Below, one piece after another: positions 1 to 12,298 of a stretch of 64,000 bases of DNA. Below the pieces are notes generated by a model. That model did no database searches. It saw nothing but the letters and a program-made list of their open reading frames with translations, and was not told the DNA's origin. The position numbers and the translations under genes are program-made. Numbering within the stretch: the stretch's first letter is position 1; every line of letters begins with the position of its first letter. The stretch spans positions 131,166,352-131,230,351 of the forward strand of contig NC_068357.1 of the NCBI RefSeq assembly GCF_020536995.1. Direction: 5' to 3'. This DNA is from Dreissena polymorpha. Its lineage: Eukaryota > Mollusca > Bivalvia > Myida > Dreissenidae.

Positions 1-208
1 TGTGAATCACACCAGATTGAATTAACTTGTTTATGTATGTTAATTCTTCAGTTAAAATCTTGGTTACTAATGTTTTTGTCACGACTAGGACAATATTTAA
101 CAGGAGCACATTTTAAATATTAATAACCGTGTTTTTTTCAAAAAATGTTTCTATATTTTCAAATATTATCAAATAACAGTCAAATACCAGTATTAAATTT
201 TGATGCAG

Positions 209-3200
209 TTTCTGTCATTGCTTGGCAACCACAACCTGCGTTGGGAGGGTGTTTGGCGTGACTTGAGGTGTCTCTCCAACTTGTCATCGTTCAGGGTCCG
301 CGAGCAGGCTGGACACAGTCTGAAGTCAAGCCTTATTGTGAGTATGATATCAGTATAACACAGTCATTGAAGGAAATATGAAATATCTGAAATATTTTGC
401 TTGAGTTTAAGAAAATTTTAAAGCCGTCCTATATGTAACTGATTATTTTTAAAAGCTTGATTACAAATTTACAATTCACAGGTTTGTGCACGTGTTGATA
501 ACTGTGTGCTGAAATTGAGAATACTGAAAGATAGAGTTGCTTTTAAATATAGGTGTATTAATGAACTCTTTCACTATTAAATTAGTATAAAGTAGGTGTA
601 TTTACTTTTTAAATATTTAAATATGCTAATGGATTGTGTGGTGTTTTAATTGGGCAACAACAGAAAGATAAGACACATTATTTGATTATAATTTCTTCGC
701 ATTTTTAAAACAGAGATTCAGTTGACTATTCTAAATACATTAGATTCTCTGTAAACTGGACAGTCTGGGGACCGGCCTGATCGTCGGGTTTTTAGAGAGT
801 TCCGGTCTACCAAGAGTAGGCATATTACCGAAAGATACATTTTATGCTTTGTGTACAAAATCATATAAGACAACAAACCATATAAAGTAAGCTCTACGCT
901 CTGCGTTTAGCTGGAGGCTGCAACATTTTAGATTTGAGAAGACTTGTAGATTTTAGATTATTAAAACTGAAGATCCGTTTGAAATAACGAAAGGGCAATG
1001 AATGAATTTACAGACAGATGGATGGATATTTACTGGTCATATTTCTCACAGTTTTATTTGACAAACAAACAAACAACCATTTAAGCGTTTAAAACATGGC
1101 TATAAGATTTTATAAACTACCAGAAAAGATCACAAGACTGTGATCGTCGCAACGACATGCATTAATTTTGTAATTAAATTGTTTATCTTAAGCTTAACAA
1201 AACGATCACGTTTGGGCCGTCCGGTCTACTCAATGTATTTTACGTTGAAAATTAAGAAATTCAAGGATATATCCGTTCGGTTTCCGGTTTCGAGAGAGTT
1301 CGGTTTATTCAACATTTTTAGCTCGACTATTATATATGAAATATATATAGTCGAGCTATCCTACTCACCCCGGCGTCGGCATTAGCGTCTGCGTTAGCGT
1401 GCAAATGTTAAAGTTTTCGTACTACCCCAAATATTGTCTTTGTCTCTTGACATATTGCTTTCATATTTTGCATACTTGTTTACCAACATGACCCCAACCT
1501 ATAAACAAGAGCAGACAACTCTATTAAGCATTTTGTCATAATTATGGCCCCTTTTCCACTTAGAATATGCAGCAAATGTTAAAGTTTGCGTACTACCCCA
1601 TATATTTTCATTGTCTCTTGACATGTTGCTTTCATATTTGCATACTTGTTTACCAACATCACCCCAACCTATAAACAAGAGCAGACAACTCTATCAAGCA
1701 TTTTGTCATAATTATTGCCCCTTTTATACTTAGAATATGCATATTATTGATAAATCTATGTTAAAGTTTGCGTACTACCCCAAATATTTCCTATATCCTT
1801 TGAATATTGCTTTTATATGTTGCATACTTGTTTACCAACATGACCCCAACCTATAAACAAGCATTTTGACATAATTATGGCCACTTTTACACTTAGATAA
1901 TTGAACATTTTGCTTAAATTGCCATAACTTCTTTTTTATGATCACATTTTATTGTTTCTTTGACAAAACAACACTTACCTGAATGCCACAATGGTTTCCA
2001 CCCAAACAATACCCCACGCCCTTACCCAGAATTCCTTCCCCCCCCCCCAACCTTCCCCCCAGTCTCCCCCCCCATTTTTTTTTTAAACATCATCTAATAA
2101 TTTACCACACCCCACATTATACCCCCCTCTCACCACCCCCCCCAACCCCCCCCCCCCGCAATTTTTTTAATATATTTTTTTCCTTTTTTTATTTTTGAAA
2201 GATCGTCTAATAAATTATTGAGTATGAACAATAGTCGAGCGCGCTGTCCTCTGACAGCTCTTGTTTAACAAAGAAATAGAAGGGGAAAATACCGGACTGG
2301 CCCGACCGTTCTGAATCGGGAGATTTCCGGTATTCAGAGAGTCCGGAATTGGCAGTCTACTGTACATGTGTTTAATGGATAAATACATGTTGCAAGACAT
2401 CATGATCTCATTAGCTGACAGGGTAGGGACTGTGCGGAAGCCTGGTCTGCTCTGGAACATTTTCACATGAAGCAGGTCATATGTGTCTTGTTATTAGAAA
2501 ACTGGGCATAATGCATGTGCATAAAGTGTCGCCCCTTATTAGCCTGTGCGGACTGCACAGGCTAATCTGGGACGACACTTTAGGCACATGCATTATGCCC
2601 AGTTTTCTCAGAACAAGGCTCATATGTTTTTATGCCCCCGGTAGGGTGGCATATAGCAGTTGAACTGTCTGTCAGTCAGTATGTGTGTATGTCAGTATGT
2701 GTGTATGTCAGTATGTGTGTCTGTCAGTCTGTCCGTCCGTCCGAAATAAAAACTTTAACGTTGGCCATAACTTTTGCATTATTAAAGATAGAAACTTGAT
2801 ATTTGGCATGCATGTGTATCTCATGAAGCTGCACATTTTGAGTGGTAGAAGTATAAGGTCAAGGTCATCCTTCAAGGTCAAAGGTAAAAAAAATTATTTT
2901 TTTTAATTCAAAGTGGCGTTCTCATGAAGCTGCACATTTTGAGTGGTGGAAGTTCAAGGTCATGGTCATCCTTCAAGGTCAAAGATCAAATTTTTAGATA
3001 TCTTTTTTAATATTTCAACGCGGCGCAATAGGCGGCATTGTGTTTCTGACGAACACATCTCTTGTTATAACCTGTAGCATTGGATTGTTGTTTGTACCTT
3101 TCCAGCACACGTATGTCAGAGACACTAGAGATGACATGGTTCTACCCACTAGAGGAACATTGCTTAAAATGACACAGGTGTGTATGATTGGAGTAAATCT

Positions 3201-6200
3201 TTGACAGTTAGGTTCAATACCCAGGTCAATGCAGTAAAATAAACTGTTGTTAAGCATATATATCAAATGCTCTTATCCTAGCTTGATTAACGACATGTGT
3301 GTGCTATTCAGCTCTTACATGGTGTTGCTATTTTCAATACATGTTAACCCTTAAAGCGCTGGAGCCGAATTTTAAAGGCCTTTGCAAACAGTTTGGATCC
3401 AGATGAGACGCTACAGAACGTGGCGTCTCATCAGGATCCAAACTGTTTGCTATTCTGATAGTATTCTTTGAAAAAAATTGAAGAAAATGCTAATTTTAGA
3501 AATTCAGCAGACGACATTTTAGCAGAAGACAAATTACCCAGCATGCAAAGGGTTAACATTTGTGTGTATATGTTTTATCTTATTAATTCATTTGAGCTCC
3601 ACTCTGTGAAAAAGGGGGTTTAATGCATGTGCGTTAAGCAAGGTCCTAGATTAGCCTGTGCAGTCTGCACTGGCTTATCAGGGACGACACTAATTGCTTA
3701 AATGATATTTTTCATTTAAAGAAAGTATATTTATAGCAAAAATCTAGTTTAGGCGGAAAGTGCCGTCCATGATTAGCCTGTCCATACTCCACAGACTAAC
3801 CTGAGACGACACTTTATGCACCTGCATTAAACCCCCTTTACACAGAGCACTGCTTATTTCAATAAGTTTGGTTACCTTAAATGCCCGAATATAATACGCC
3901 CTCGTGTATAATGCGCACCCCTGAGTTTGTTCAAAATTTATCGGTAAAAATTGAAAATCTGAGTAAAATACGCACTCAAAAATCAGTGTCGGAAATCTTC
4001 CATTTCCGAAAAAATGTGTCAATATATTTTTGTGTTGTGAAAACATCAAATCAATTTGGGGTTGTCAACCATCTGTTTCACAGTAATACCGCTGTATATT
4101 GATCGTGATGTGTTATACAGGGCTCGAATTTAACTTTTTTTTCTACTTGCAAAACATTGCGAGCAGCTTTAATACCAACTCGCAAAATCAAAAACATTCT
4201 CGAAAATTATGCTGGAAACATAATTTAACTTCATTTTTTTACTCAACGGTTAACTTTGCTTTATCTTTTGTATTGTTATTTACCCCTGTGGGCAAAAAGA
4301 AGCTAGTTATTTTTCGCTTCGACGCCATGTCTGTTCAAGTTCAATGAACACGTGTGAATTAGTAGACTGTTTAACATTCTCTGTACCAACACCATCCTCG
4401 TATCTGTAATATAAGTATACCAGTCTACATACAAGGTGCGGGCTTCCGCATACGGGTATATGGACGTTATATGACCTAAGGTTTAGCGTTCAGAACGTCG
4501 AGCACATTAGCAATATTACTTTTTTTTCACTATTTCTTTACTTGCAAAAAATTACCAGTGGCTTAAAACTTAACTCGCAATCTGTATTTTTCACTCGCAT
4601 TTTGCAAGTGTGCGAGTGTTAATTTCGAGCCCTGTTATAGTGCTGTTGTCATGACAGTTGCATAATAAATATCTCTGTCTATTGTTTATATTACCGTTGA
4701 TTATTACCAATAACACACGGGCCCATTGCTGGCATTGGGGTCAAGCAGTAATTGCAAAAGAAAAAAGCAGAGACGCTGTTTTTTGTTTTCACATTTTATT
4801 CAATTTGACAATATTCAGTGGTTACTTCCGTTTTTATATGCGGTAGAAAGATAAATAAATAGTGGTCAGCTTAGAAGTATTTATTTACGGGTATTGTCAC
4901 GTCGTTTTTTTTTCATTTGCCAATCTCTTTATACGACTTAGCGTCCGGTCGCTATTTTGTAGGCAGACGACGATATTAACTGTGTATTCAAAGTAAACAG
5001 TGTCTGCGCATGAATGACCCAATATTATCCGATAGCTCCTCAAGTTCTCACGTTTCATTCGACAACGTCATTTCATGTGTAAGCGAGCTCAATGTTGATT
5101 GGCCAGCTACCATGTGCACTTCAACAACAATAAGGTCAAGCGATGTCTCATAATCGGGTACAGACCGGGTTTTGTTTACTGTTCGAATTGCGAACACTTT
5201 CATTAAAACAAAGAGACAAATATAGAAAACCTGTCCGATATAATTGGCGGATGTTTTCAACGAAATTTAACTAGATTTTTGCATTTTCGCAAATTAGATT
5301 TTGAACAAAAAATCGGCAGGTAAAAAAGTGCGTATTATATTCGCGGATGAATGGTATGTTTGTTTTAAATCATGGTTTTTATGTCCCCCACTATAGTAGG
5401 GGGGGGACATATTGTTTTGCCCTGTCTGTTGGTTGGTCTGTTGGTTGGTTTGTGCCAGCTTTAACATTTGCAATAACTTTTGCAATATTGAAGATAGCAA
5501 CTTGATATTTGGCATGCATATGTATCTCATGGAGATGCACATTTTGAGTGGTGAAAGGTCAAGGTTAAGGTCATCCCTCAAGGTTGTAGGTCAAATATAT
5601 GGATCAAAATCGCTCATTTAATGTACACTTTTGCAATATTTCAATATTCAAGATAGCAACTTGATATTTTGCATGCTCATGGAGCTGCACATTTTGAGTG
5701 GTGAAAGGTCAAGGTCATCCTTCAAGGTCAAAGGTCGAATATATGGGTCAAAATCGCTCATTTAATGTACACTTTTGCAATATTGAAGATAGCAACTTGA
5801 TATTTGGCATGCATGTGTATCTCATGGAGCTGCACATTTTGAGTGGTGAAAGGTCAAGGTCATCCTTCAAGGTCAAATATTTGGGTCAAAATTGCTCATG
5901 TAATGTCACTTCTGCAATATTGAAGCTAGCAATTTTATATTTGGCATGCATGTGTATCTCATGGAGCTGCACATTTTGAGTGGTGAAGGGTCAAGGTCAA
6001 GGTCATCCTCCAAGGTCAAACGTCATATACGGGGACATAGTGTTTCACAAACACATCTTGTTTGTGTTGGCCTCTCCTTGTCCAATTTTTAACAAGAAAT
6101 ATCTTTAAAAAAGATATACGGCGTTGATTGTGGTTCCAGTTAATGAAAGGTAAAGACTTCAATAGATAGCGAATGTCTTTTTCTGTGCAGTTCTTAGCTG

Positions 6201-9200
6201 CAGCAAACGCAGTACGGGATGATACGCGGAGTTTTCGCGGCTTATTACATATTGCTTGTCATAAACGTATAGATACAAAACAGAAAACCAAAAGAAGAAT
6301 GGAAGTGAAATTACAACATATGAGTCAACCTGCCACACGCGAAGTATCCGTATATATTTTAAATATTTATATGTGCGTTCTTCGAACAAACCTGTTTTAG
6401 TGGTTTGTCTGGCGTTGCTATTTGATTCGATTTTTAACAGTATCGAGAATCATTGCCCTCATGCTTAATTCATTAGTCAATATGATGGCATAATTCTTTT
6501 TAAATTAATTAAAAAATAATATTTATCATGGTATTGTTGAAAAACACATTAAGAATCTATTATTGACATACCATATGATATCGCTGGATATCTTCATTTA
6601 ACATCTGTCTGGTCTAAAGAAAATTCCAGTTCACCTAGTTCACGCTATAGCGTCTTTATTATGTAACGATTATTATCCTGGCCGAGAACTCCGATCAGCA
6701 CATAGGGTAGAGACGCAGCGATGACCTGTATGTAAACTCTGACATTCACACACAGTGGCCGCAAATTGACCCGATATACCTCGCGAGTTGAGATGCAATG
6801 CATTAAAGTGAGTCTTCGCTTCCACTGCTCTCTATACTTTAACATGTTAACATGTTGACAGGAATATGGAAGTTAGTAATAAATATGAGAAAATAGCCTT
6901 TAAGTGCAAACGTTCTCATGCTGAAAATCTTCTGAAAATAAAAGGTGGACGCACAAACTGTATTGATGTCGAGATTGGGTGTAAAACTGTTCTATCTATT
7001 AAGCCTTTTCATTAGATATAAAATTGTTTCATGCTGAACACGCAGTAAAACAGTGTTACAAAGACGCGGACATGTTTCCAATGTTCTGGTCGTATTCTCA
7101 AATCAGCCAATGCAGTCAATGAAGTGTATTCATCTGTACTTGGCCGCGGGAAGTTTTATTTGAATTCTATTGGACGCTAACAAAGGTCAGGCTAAGGTGA
7201 AAAGCTGGCTTAATACAGCTTACGCCGAAAAAAGATTTATATTATATTTTGAATCAACATTCAAATGCCCTGATCTGATGTTTCAGGAATATGCTGGCAT
7301 TGGAGGAAACGCAAACTTTTTTAAACATGGAGTGGAGTTTCAGGCCAATCAAGCTCTGCCATTGAGTTCTGTAAGTAACTTTTATATTCATATAATGTTG
7401 AGTTATTTTGACAACGTCTATTTAAAGATAAAATTATTGTTTAAGGCATAATGTATTAAAGGTTATAAAAAATATTTTGAAAAAAAGTAGGATAATAATT
7501 ATGTGATACCTTTTTTGTAGGTTTAAAATAGTTAGAACCTCAGTTTGGGTACAACTGTTTACTGAACAACATTAACAATGACTATTGTTATTAGATTATT
7601 ATCTATGTCAGAAAAGTTCTCAATATGTTATTCAACTGTTTTGTATAAAACCTTCATAGGCTGTGTACTGGTTTATTACTTTACCATGATTATTTAAAAA
7701 GAACCAAAATAATAGTCATCATGGTCACAAAGTATTATATAAGCCTTGCTTGGAGAAAACAGTGTTTAATTTTAATGCATGTGCCTTAAGTATCGTCCCA
7801 GATGCAGTCTGCTCTGTCTTCTCAGGAACAATACTAATGGTTTTATGGAATTTTTTGTTTAAAGGATGTCTATTGGAAATGAAAATCCAGACTGCACAGG
7901 CTAATCTGGCTCGACACTTGATGCGCATGAATTAAACGTGGTTTTCCCAAAGTGGGACTCCTTGAGATGTTACACTTTTCAGTGTAACCAATATCTTCTG
8001 AGCACCATGTAAATGTACTTCACTTTTCAGTGTAACCAATATCTTCTGAGCACCATGTAAATGTACCCATGTGTCTGGTGTTTGCTAGGTGGTGCAGGTA
8101 TGTCTGGCTGGGGGCATTGTGAGACCCCTGAGGGACACGACAGTCAACATCACTGATCGCTACTTCCTAGGGGGACCCCTAACTCTCAGAGGATTCAACA
8201 AGAATGGCATTGGTCCCCATAGCGATGGTATAATAATTATACCATAAAATGATAATTATTGAATTCATATCTGAGGAAACCGGGCTTAATTCATGTGGTT
8301 TCAGTATCTTTCTTTGTGTGCTTTAATGGAATTTATAATTGAAATGAATTTTTGTTTAAGCTTCACAGGCTAATCTGAGAGTATACTTTTGACACATGCA
8401 TGAAGCCTGGTTTTCCTGGAGTGTGCTAAATTATGTGTTGGTGTAGTATATCTTGAAATGTTACTAAAGGAATAGACACATTGAAACTTAAGGGTTCTTG
8501 ATTAGGAAACTTTCCATTACCATTAAATTCAAATCAATAGGTGAAAGGTCATCACCAGACCTGTATTTGTGTACTAAGCCCTCCCCCCTTATGGAAAATT
8601 TAGTTGGTTTCATATTGTGTGCAATAAGCTAATATGCACAGTCCAGTATTGTCCTATTTTTTTCAAGACCTCTGATAGCAGTAATAAACATTTATAAAAA
8701 ATGTTGTTTATTCCCTGTTATTTCCTGTCTAGGCAATGCTCTTGGTGGTGATGTGTACTGTATGGGAGGGCTTCATCTGTACACACCCCTTCCGTTCCGG
8801 CCTGGTTCCGGGGGCTTTGGGGAGCTCTTCAGGTCCCACTTCTTTGTGAACGCAGGAAACTGTGGCAACGTAGAGAATTTCAGTCTGGGTGAGTAGTACA
8901 CATGCATGTTCTAAGTATAGTGGTATCAAAGCTCATATTTTTGTTGTTATACCACATATTGAATTTTATTAATATTGCCAAATAATTGTTTATTTTGCAT
9001 CTTTTAAATGAGAGAAACAAGTGTCCGCGTGTTTGAAGGTATACTGAATATTCTCTCCACTGTAATGTGTAGTTTTCATGTGAAAAGGGGTTTCTTGTGT
9101 CTCTGTTTTTGTGTGTTTTACTCCTAAAATCACATACATGTTTAGGTTTACTATTGATAGTTCTCTTCCTTATTCTCTGCAGGATTGTTTGGTAAACTGT

Positions 9201-11701
9201 TTTAGAATCAACCATTAGCTAAGGCTTCTGAGTTTTTGTTTCATGTCTATTGTGTGTCTTGCACAAACTTTTCATTTGAACAGCATCTTATCCAAACCCC
9301 TGGGTGCATTTTCATGAGACTTTACATATGAGCCGTGATCTGAGATAAAGGGGTTTAATGCATGTGCGTTAACTGTTGTCCCTGATTAGCCTGTGCAGTC
9401 CACACAGGCTAATCAGGGACGACACTTTCCGCCTAAACTTAATTTTGCTACGAAGAAACTTTCTTTAAACTTAAAATATCATAAAAGGAGAAAGTGTCGT
9501 CCCTGATTAGCCTGTGCAGACTGCTAATCTGGGACAACACTACGTACATGCATTTAACCCCCTTTACACAAAGCATGGCCCATATCCTGGTGTTATCCTC
9601 TTTTAAATGTGATGAAATGATTCTGGTCCGCTACATATGTAGGTTACCATCTCGCAAAAAAAAAGATATAATCAATTAAAATTTCTACAATCTCTGAAAC
9701 CAGATACCTCAGAGGTTTAATGTCTGGTGTGTAACAGAAATAATGCCCCAGGGGTAAAAAACTGAGTACCCTGCAGGGGTCACATGATTAATATTGACTT
9801 TAATAGCAAATAACTTAAAAACCTTTTCCTCTCACCTTACAAGTCCCAGAGATTATATATTTGGTATGTAACATCAGATTATGGTCCTCTAGAAAGCTTG
9901 TTTAAAGTATAATCTGATGTAAAAAATGTCCATGTCTTTGGATACACATGACTTATATAGACAAGCATAGTAAATAACTTCATAAATCTGATTAGAAACC
10001 ATAAGGCCCGCAGGTTAAATATTTAATATGGGGCATCAGATAGTGGCCCTATTCACAAAATTTCAATTTAAACCCTTGGTGGTCAAAACCTCTACATCCT
10101 AGGGTCAAAGAGTTATATAGACTAACAGGATGATATACCTTAAAAATATCTCTAGATCACCATGGGTAAGTGGTGTTATATTGGCATGTAATATAATATA
10201 ATGTTTCTCGAACAGTGTGTATATGTTAAAATCATGCCCTTGGGTCAAAATTAGCTGTGCCCAGGTGAAGGGTATAAATGTTTGATATTGCTTTATTTAG
10301 TTTATTTGCATTAAAACTATTCTCTGAAACCATTTAGCCCACAGCTTTATATTTGGCATGTGACATGAGATTGTGGTCCTCTACAAAGATTTTTCAAATC
10401 ATGGACATGGGTACAAAACTTGCCCCATTACACATGCGAGCAATCTAGAGCCACATTGGCCCTGTTGTTGATGTCATACAATAATACAACTTAATGCACT
10501 TGTATAAGCCATAAACAAATGTTTATGTTTTTCAGATCAGGTTAATAAAGAGAATTGGAAGGCATTTCAGAACTCTCTTCGGCTGTCCTATGGGTTAGGA
10601 GTTGTACTGAGGCTTGGCAGTTTGGCCAGGCTAGAACTCAACTATGTGTTGCCTGTGTGGAAACAGGCAGGTGACAGGTGGGTGATAATCATGGTATTTA
10701 TATGACGCCTTGCTCTGTGAAAACAGGGCCTTATGCATGTATGTTAAGTATTGTCAACAAATTAGCCTGTTAAGTCCATACAGGCTAATCTGTTATGACA
10801 CTTTCAAGCTATAGTTTAAACAAAAACAAAAGGTTTTGTCCAGTATTAGCCCATGCTTACTTCAGAGGCTACTTTAGGACAAAGCTACGCACATGCATTA
10901 AGCCTTATTTTCCGAGCAGCTGGATCTATTATTAGCTCGGCTGTTTTCGGAGAAAACCCGAGGTATTGTCGTAGCCAGCTCGTCGTGTCCGCCGTCTGTG
11001 TCAAGGTTTGTAAAGGTTTTTAACATTGGCTCTCAAATCAAAGTCCTTCCACCTACAACTTTGAAACTGCATATGTAGATGCACCTTGATGAGTTCTACA
11101 TGCCACACCCATTTTTGGGTCACTAGGTCAAAGGTTAAGGTCACTGTGACCTCTTTTAAAAAAAAATTGACAGGCTTTGGCAGCCGAGCCTGGCACCCAT
11201 TATGCGTTATTAGTTAATCAGGAGATATTATTTGCTCTGCAATGGAGGTTATGGAGGTTTTACTTAAAGCAATTAGGTTTTCTGGTAATGTTGGGTGGAT
11301 GCAATGAACGGATGTTAAGGATCGCATTAGTGATCTGGAACACTATTTGTATCTAGGAATGTTTTAATGAGTGCCTTTCATTGAGAGATGACAAGATATA
11401 ATCATTTTGTGAACATTCACATGTTTAACATGAAGATCTGAGCTAGGGTCTCTAGAAATGTTCAGAGAAAATATCCATTATTGTCAAAGTCAATATTTAT
11501 AATAAAAGTTATAGTTCACATGCTTCTCAAATGTTCGCAAATTGATCAGTGTTCATAAATAATGGCAACAGTTATAGATGTACATGTATGCATAGTATAT
11601 GTACTACTTTGTGAGCTAGTATGAATACTATTTCCTGAACATGTCTCTGTTTTAGTGCAAGTCCTGGTGTGCAGCTAGGTGTTGGGATAAGCTTCTTGTG
11701 A
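209..11701 (+). CDS. SAMM50: SAMM50, sorting and assembly machinery 50 kDa subunit (C-terminal 255 residues, 7 exons; 5' part outside window)
   Basis: Sam50 is the Omp85-family beta-barrel of the mitochondrial outer membrane that inserts other beta-barrel proteins and joins the MICOS bridge. Exons read by splice signals and phase: 209-337, 3106-3177, 7287-7370, 8089-8227, 8733-8888, 10536-10677, 11656-11701 (TGA stop). The phases agree across every junction, giving 255 residues against about 469 in vertebrates, so the POTRA domain and first strands lie upstream. Recognisable blocks are [35 protein letters not shown] (conserved Omp85 L6-loop R-G-F), [51 protein letters not shown] and the C-terminal strand [11 protein letters not shown]. 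All introns carry short repeats. No break is seen in the coding exons. The first exon boundary at 209 follows a TGATGCAG acceptor. Confidence 0.95.
1320..2266. repeat. Non-autonomous repeat with ~170-bp internal tandem units in a SAMM50 intron
   Basis: It opens with a near-perfect inverted repeat (AGCTCGACTAT.../...ATAGTCGAGCT, 1320-1356). Three diverged units follow from about 1403, 1567 and 1760, each containing GTACTACCCC, TTGCATACTTGTTTACCAAC, ACCCCAACCTATAAACAAG and TTTTGTCATAATTATGGCC. A C- and T-rich tract lies at 2037-2190. The right end (ATAGTCGAGCGCG..AGCTCTTGTT, 2230-2266) is shared with the SINE-like tail at about 30230-30257. There is no coding capacity. The class is unknown. Confidence 0.65.
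2037..2190. repeat. C-rich / T-rich low-complexity tract
   Basis: Runs of 7-9 C alternate with T runs, giving a strong strand asymmetry of pyrimidines on the plus strand. The apparent proline-rich reading frame over it is a composition artefact. Confidence 0.8.
2487..2618. mobile_element. Palindromic MITE-like repeat, family A (short form)
   Basis: This is a nearly complete inverted repeat: GAAAACTGGGCATAATGCAT at the left is mirrored by ATGCATTATGCCCAGTTTTC at the right, around a core hairpin AGCCTGTGCGG/..GCACAGGCT. It has no coding capacity. The same family recurs at 3602, 7745, 8270, 9328, 10707, 11752 and 20290. Confidence 0.75.
2632..3065. mobile_element. Non-autonomous repeat, family C (GGTCAAGGTCA-rich), 'TATGCCCCCGGTAGGG' form
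   Basis: It starts TATGCCCCCGGTAGGGTGGC, then a GTCAGTATGTGTGTAT microsatellite, then two diverged units with TTGATATTTGGCATGCATG, GAAGCTGCACATTTTGAGTG and AAGGTCATCCTTCAAGGTCA. It ends in CATTGTGTTTCTGACGAACA and CATCTCTTGTT. The end is 41 bases before the SAMM50 exon at 3106. Related copies are at 5381-6062 and 13585-14338. Confidence 0.7.
3344..3556. mobile_element. Palindromic MITE-like repeat, family B
   Basis: The ends are TTAACCCTT... and ...AAAGGGTTAA. The internal hairpin pairs TTTGCAAACAGTTTGGATCC with its mirror GGATCCAAACTGTTTGC around GATGAGACGC../..GCGTCTCATC. A second member lies at 36863-37092 with the same GAGACGCCGC/GCGGCGTCTC core and TTAACCCATTTATGCC ends. The TTAA at both tips may be a piggyBac- or Tc-type target site, but this is not proven. 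Confidence 0.65.
3602..3847. mobile_element. Palindromic MITE-like repeat, family A (long form)
   Basis: The ends CTCTGTGAAAAAGGGGGTTT / AACCCCCTTTACACAGAG are inverted. Two core hairpin modules (TTAGCCTGTGCAGTCTGCAC and TTAGCCTGTCCATACTCCAC) are separated by an AT-rich spacer with CATTTAAAGAAAG and TTTAGGCGGAAAGTG. It lies in a SAMM50 intron and is non-coding. Confidence 0.7.
5381..6062. mobile_element. Non-autonomous repeat, family C ('ATGTCCCCCACTATAGTAG' form) in a SAMM50 intron
   Basis: The left end is ATGTCCCCCACTATAGTAGG, followed by a TGTTGGTTGGTCTG microsatellite, then about four units of ~115-145 bp each containing GCAATATTGAAGATAGCAAC, TTGATATTTGGCATGCA, GAGCTGCACATTTTGAGTGG and TCAAGGTCATCCTTCAAGGT. 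The right end is GGGGACATAGTGTTTCACAA ..CATCTTGTTT. The left GTCCCCC and right GGGGAC form short inverted termini. Predicted peptides over it are repeat artefacts. Confidence 0.75.
6091..7235 (+). mobile_element. R1 repeat, copy 1 (unclassified ~1.15 kb element)
   Basis: It begins AACAAGAAATATCTTTAAAA, which contains a terminal hairpin (ATATCTTT..AAAGATAT), then ACGGCGTTG. It ends near AGCTTACGCCGAAAAAAGAT. Both ends carry CGGCGT (inverted at the right) next to a T/A-rich GATATCTTTTTT motif. Diagnostic internal blocks are TGTGCAGTTCTTAGCTGCA, CGGAGTTTTCGCGGCTTATT, TTTATCATGGTATTGTTG, GTTCACGCTATAGCGTCTTT and GACGCGGACATGTTTCCAAT. There is no reading frame of note. It lies in the SAMM50 intron before the exon at 7287. 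Confidence 0.7.
7745..7960. mobile_element. Palindromic repeat, family A (decayed long form)
   Basis: It keeps TTAATGCATGTGCCTTAAGT, GCAGTCTGCTCTGTCTTCTC, a TTTGTTTAAAGGATG spacer, GACTGCACAGGCTAATCTGG and the closing GCGCATGAATTAAACGTGGT. The pairing is imperfect, so the copy is old. It lies in a SAMM50 intron. Confidence 0.6.
7973..8066. repeat. 48-bp tandem duplication next to a SAMM50 3' splice site
   Basis: Two almost identical copies (7973-8020 and 8021-8066) of a unit beginning CACTTTTCAGTGTAACCAAT and ending AGCACCATGTAAATGTA. The second copy ends 22 bases before the exon that starts at 8089, so the duplication sits over the branch-point and polypyrimidine region. Confidence 0.8.
8270..8425. 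mobile_element. Palindromic repeat, family A (decayed)
   Basis: The outer arms GAGGAAACCGGGCTTAATTC / GCATGAAGCCTGGTTTTCC and the half-core CTTCACAGGCTAATCTGAG remain, and the other half-core is lost. It lies in a SAMM50 intron. Confidence 0.5.
9328..9583. mobile_element. Palindromic MITE-like repeat, family A (long form)
   Basis: Inverted ends GGGGTTTAATGCATGTGCGT / ACATGCATTTAACCCCCTTT, with two hairpin cores: a perfect AGCCTGTGCAG/..CACAGGCT near 9387-9415 and a second at about 9500-9535. The spacer is TTTCCGCCTAAACTTAATTT. It lies in a SAMM50 intron. Confidence 0.7.
10707..10918. mobile_element. Palindromic repeat, family A (decayed long form)
   Basis: It begins ACAGGGCCTTATGCATGTAT and ends CGCACATGCATTAAGCCTTA. 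The core hairpins (TTAGCCTGTTAAGTCCATAC, AGCCCATGCTTACTTCAGAG) have drifted. It starts about 30 bases after the SAMM50 exon that ends at 10677. Confidence 0.55.
10929..11206. mobile_element. Non-autonomous repeat, family D (TTAGCTCGGCTG...GCCGAGCCTGGCACCC)
   Basis: It is bounded by TTAGCTCGGCTGTTTTCGGA and CAGCCGAGCCTGGCACCC, so the tips AGCTCGGCTG and CAGCCGAGC are inverted. Internally it has GGTCACTAGGTCAAAGGTTA and CACTGTGACCTC. It is non-coding, and only one copy was noticed here. It lies in the last SAMM50 intron. Confidence 0.5.
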
Positions 11702-12298
11702 TAATCCATGGTCAAGAGGCGATACATGTGACTGAATATGACCTGCTTCATGTCAAAATGGGTTTTATGCCATATGAAGCCAGCATAGGTCCAGACCAGC
11801 CTGTGTAATTGTACCTTAATTGTTTGCTTACCTTATACTGAACTGAACTTAACTTACGTTTAATATTTATAAAATATATTATATCATTTAAGACTAACAG
11901 CAACTTCATTATGTCATGTGTAATTAGCATGTGCAGTCCACACAGACTGACCACAGATGGCCTTAAAGTCTCTTCCAAAGGAATATCCAGTCTAGTTAAG
12001 TCTCTTCCAAAGCAATATTCAGTCTAGGTGGTCCTTGACTAGCCTGTGGAGTCTTGAGGCAAATATGGAACTACTCTTCAAACAAATGCATTCAAACATG
12101 GGATCATATTTCAGCACAGCCTTAAACTATAGCGTAGACATTAATGTGTACTGTATGTCTGTGCCCCAGTGATCGAGAGAATGTGACACTGTGTACCTGA
12201 TGTGTCAGCAGCTACATATTGTTATTTGTTGTTAAAATCTATTGAAAATGAGCAACGTGTATATAATTAAACATATAATGATCAATTAAACGAATAAA
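11702..12298 (+). other. SAMM50: Probable SAMM50 3' UTR
   Basis: The stretch after the stop codon has no further reading frame. The first plus-strand AATAAA that I see after the stop is at 12293-12298, so the transcript may end near 12315. It includes a decayed palindromic-repeat remnant at about 11752-11965. The extent is inferred only from the polyadenylation hexamer. Confidence 0.35.
11752..11965. repeat. Remnant of palindromic repeat, family A, in the SAMM50 3' UTR
   Basis: Only weak traces survive: CCAGCCTGTGTAATTG, GTGTAATTAGCATGTGCAGT and CCACACAGACTGACC. The arms no longer pair well. Confidence 0.35.

Noticed and set aside
1983-2198. Proline-rich small protein
   Set aside because: It is the translation of a C-rich low-complexity tract.
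2215-2663. Small frames on both strands
   Set aside because: They fall in palindromic repeats and repeat tails; such hairpins read open on both strands.
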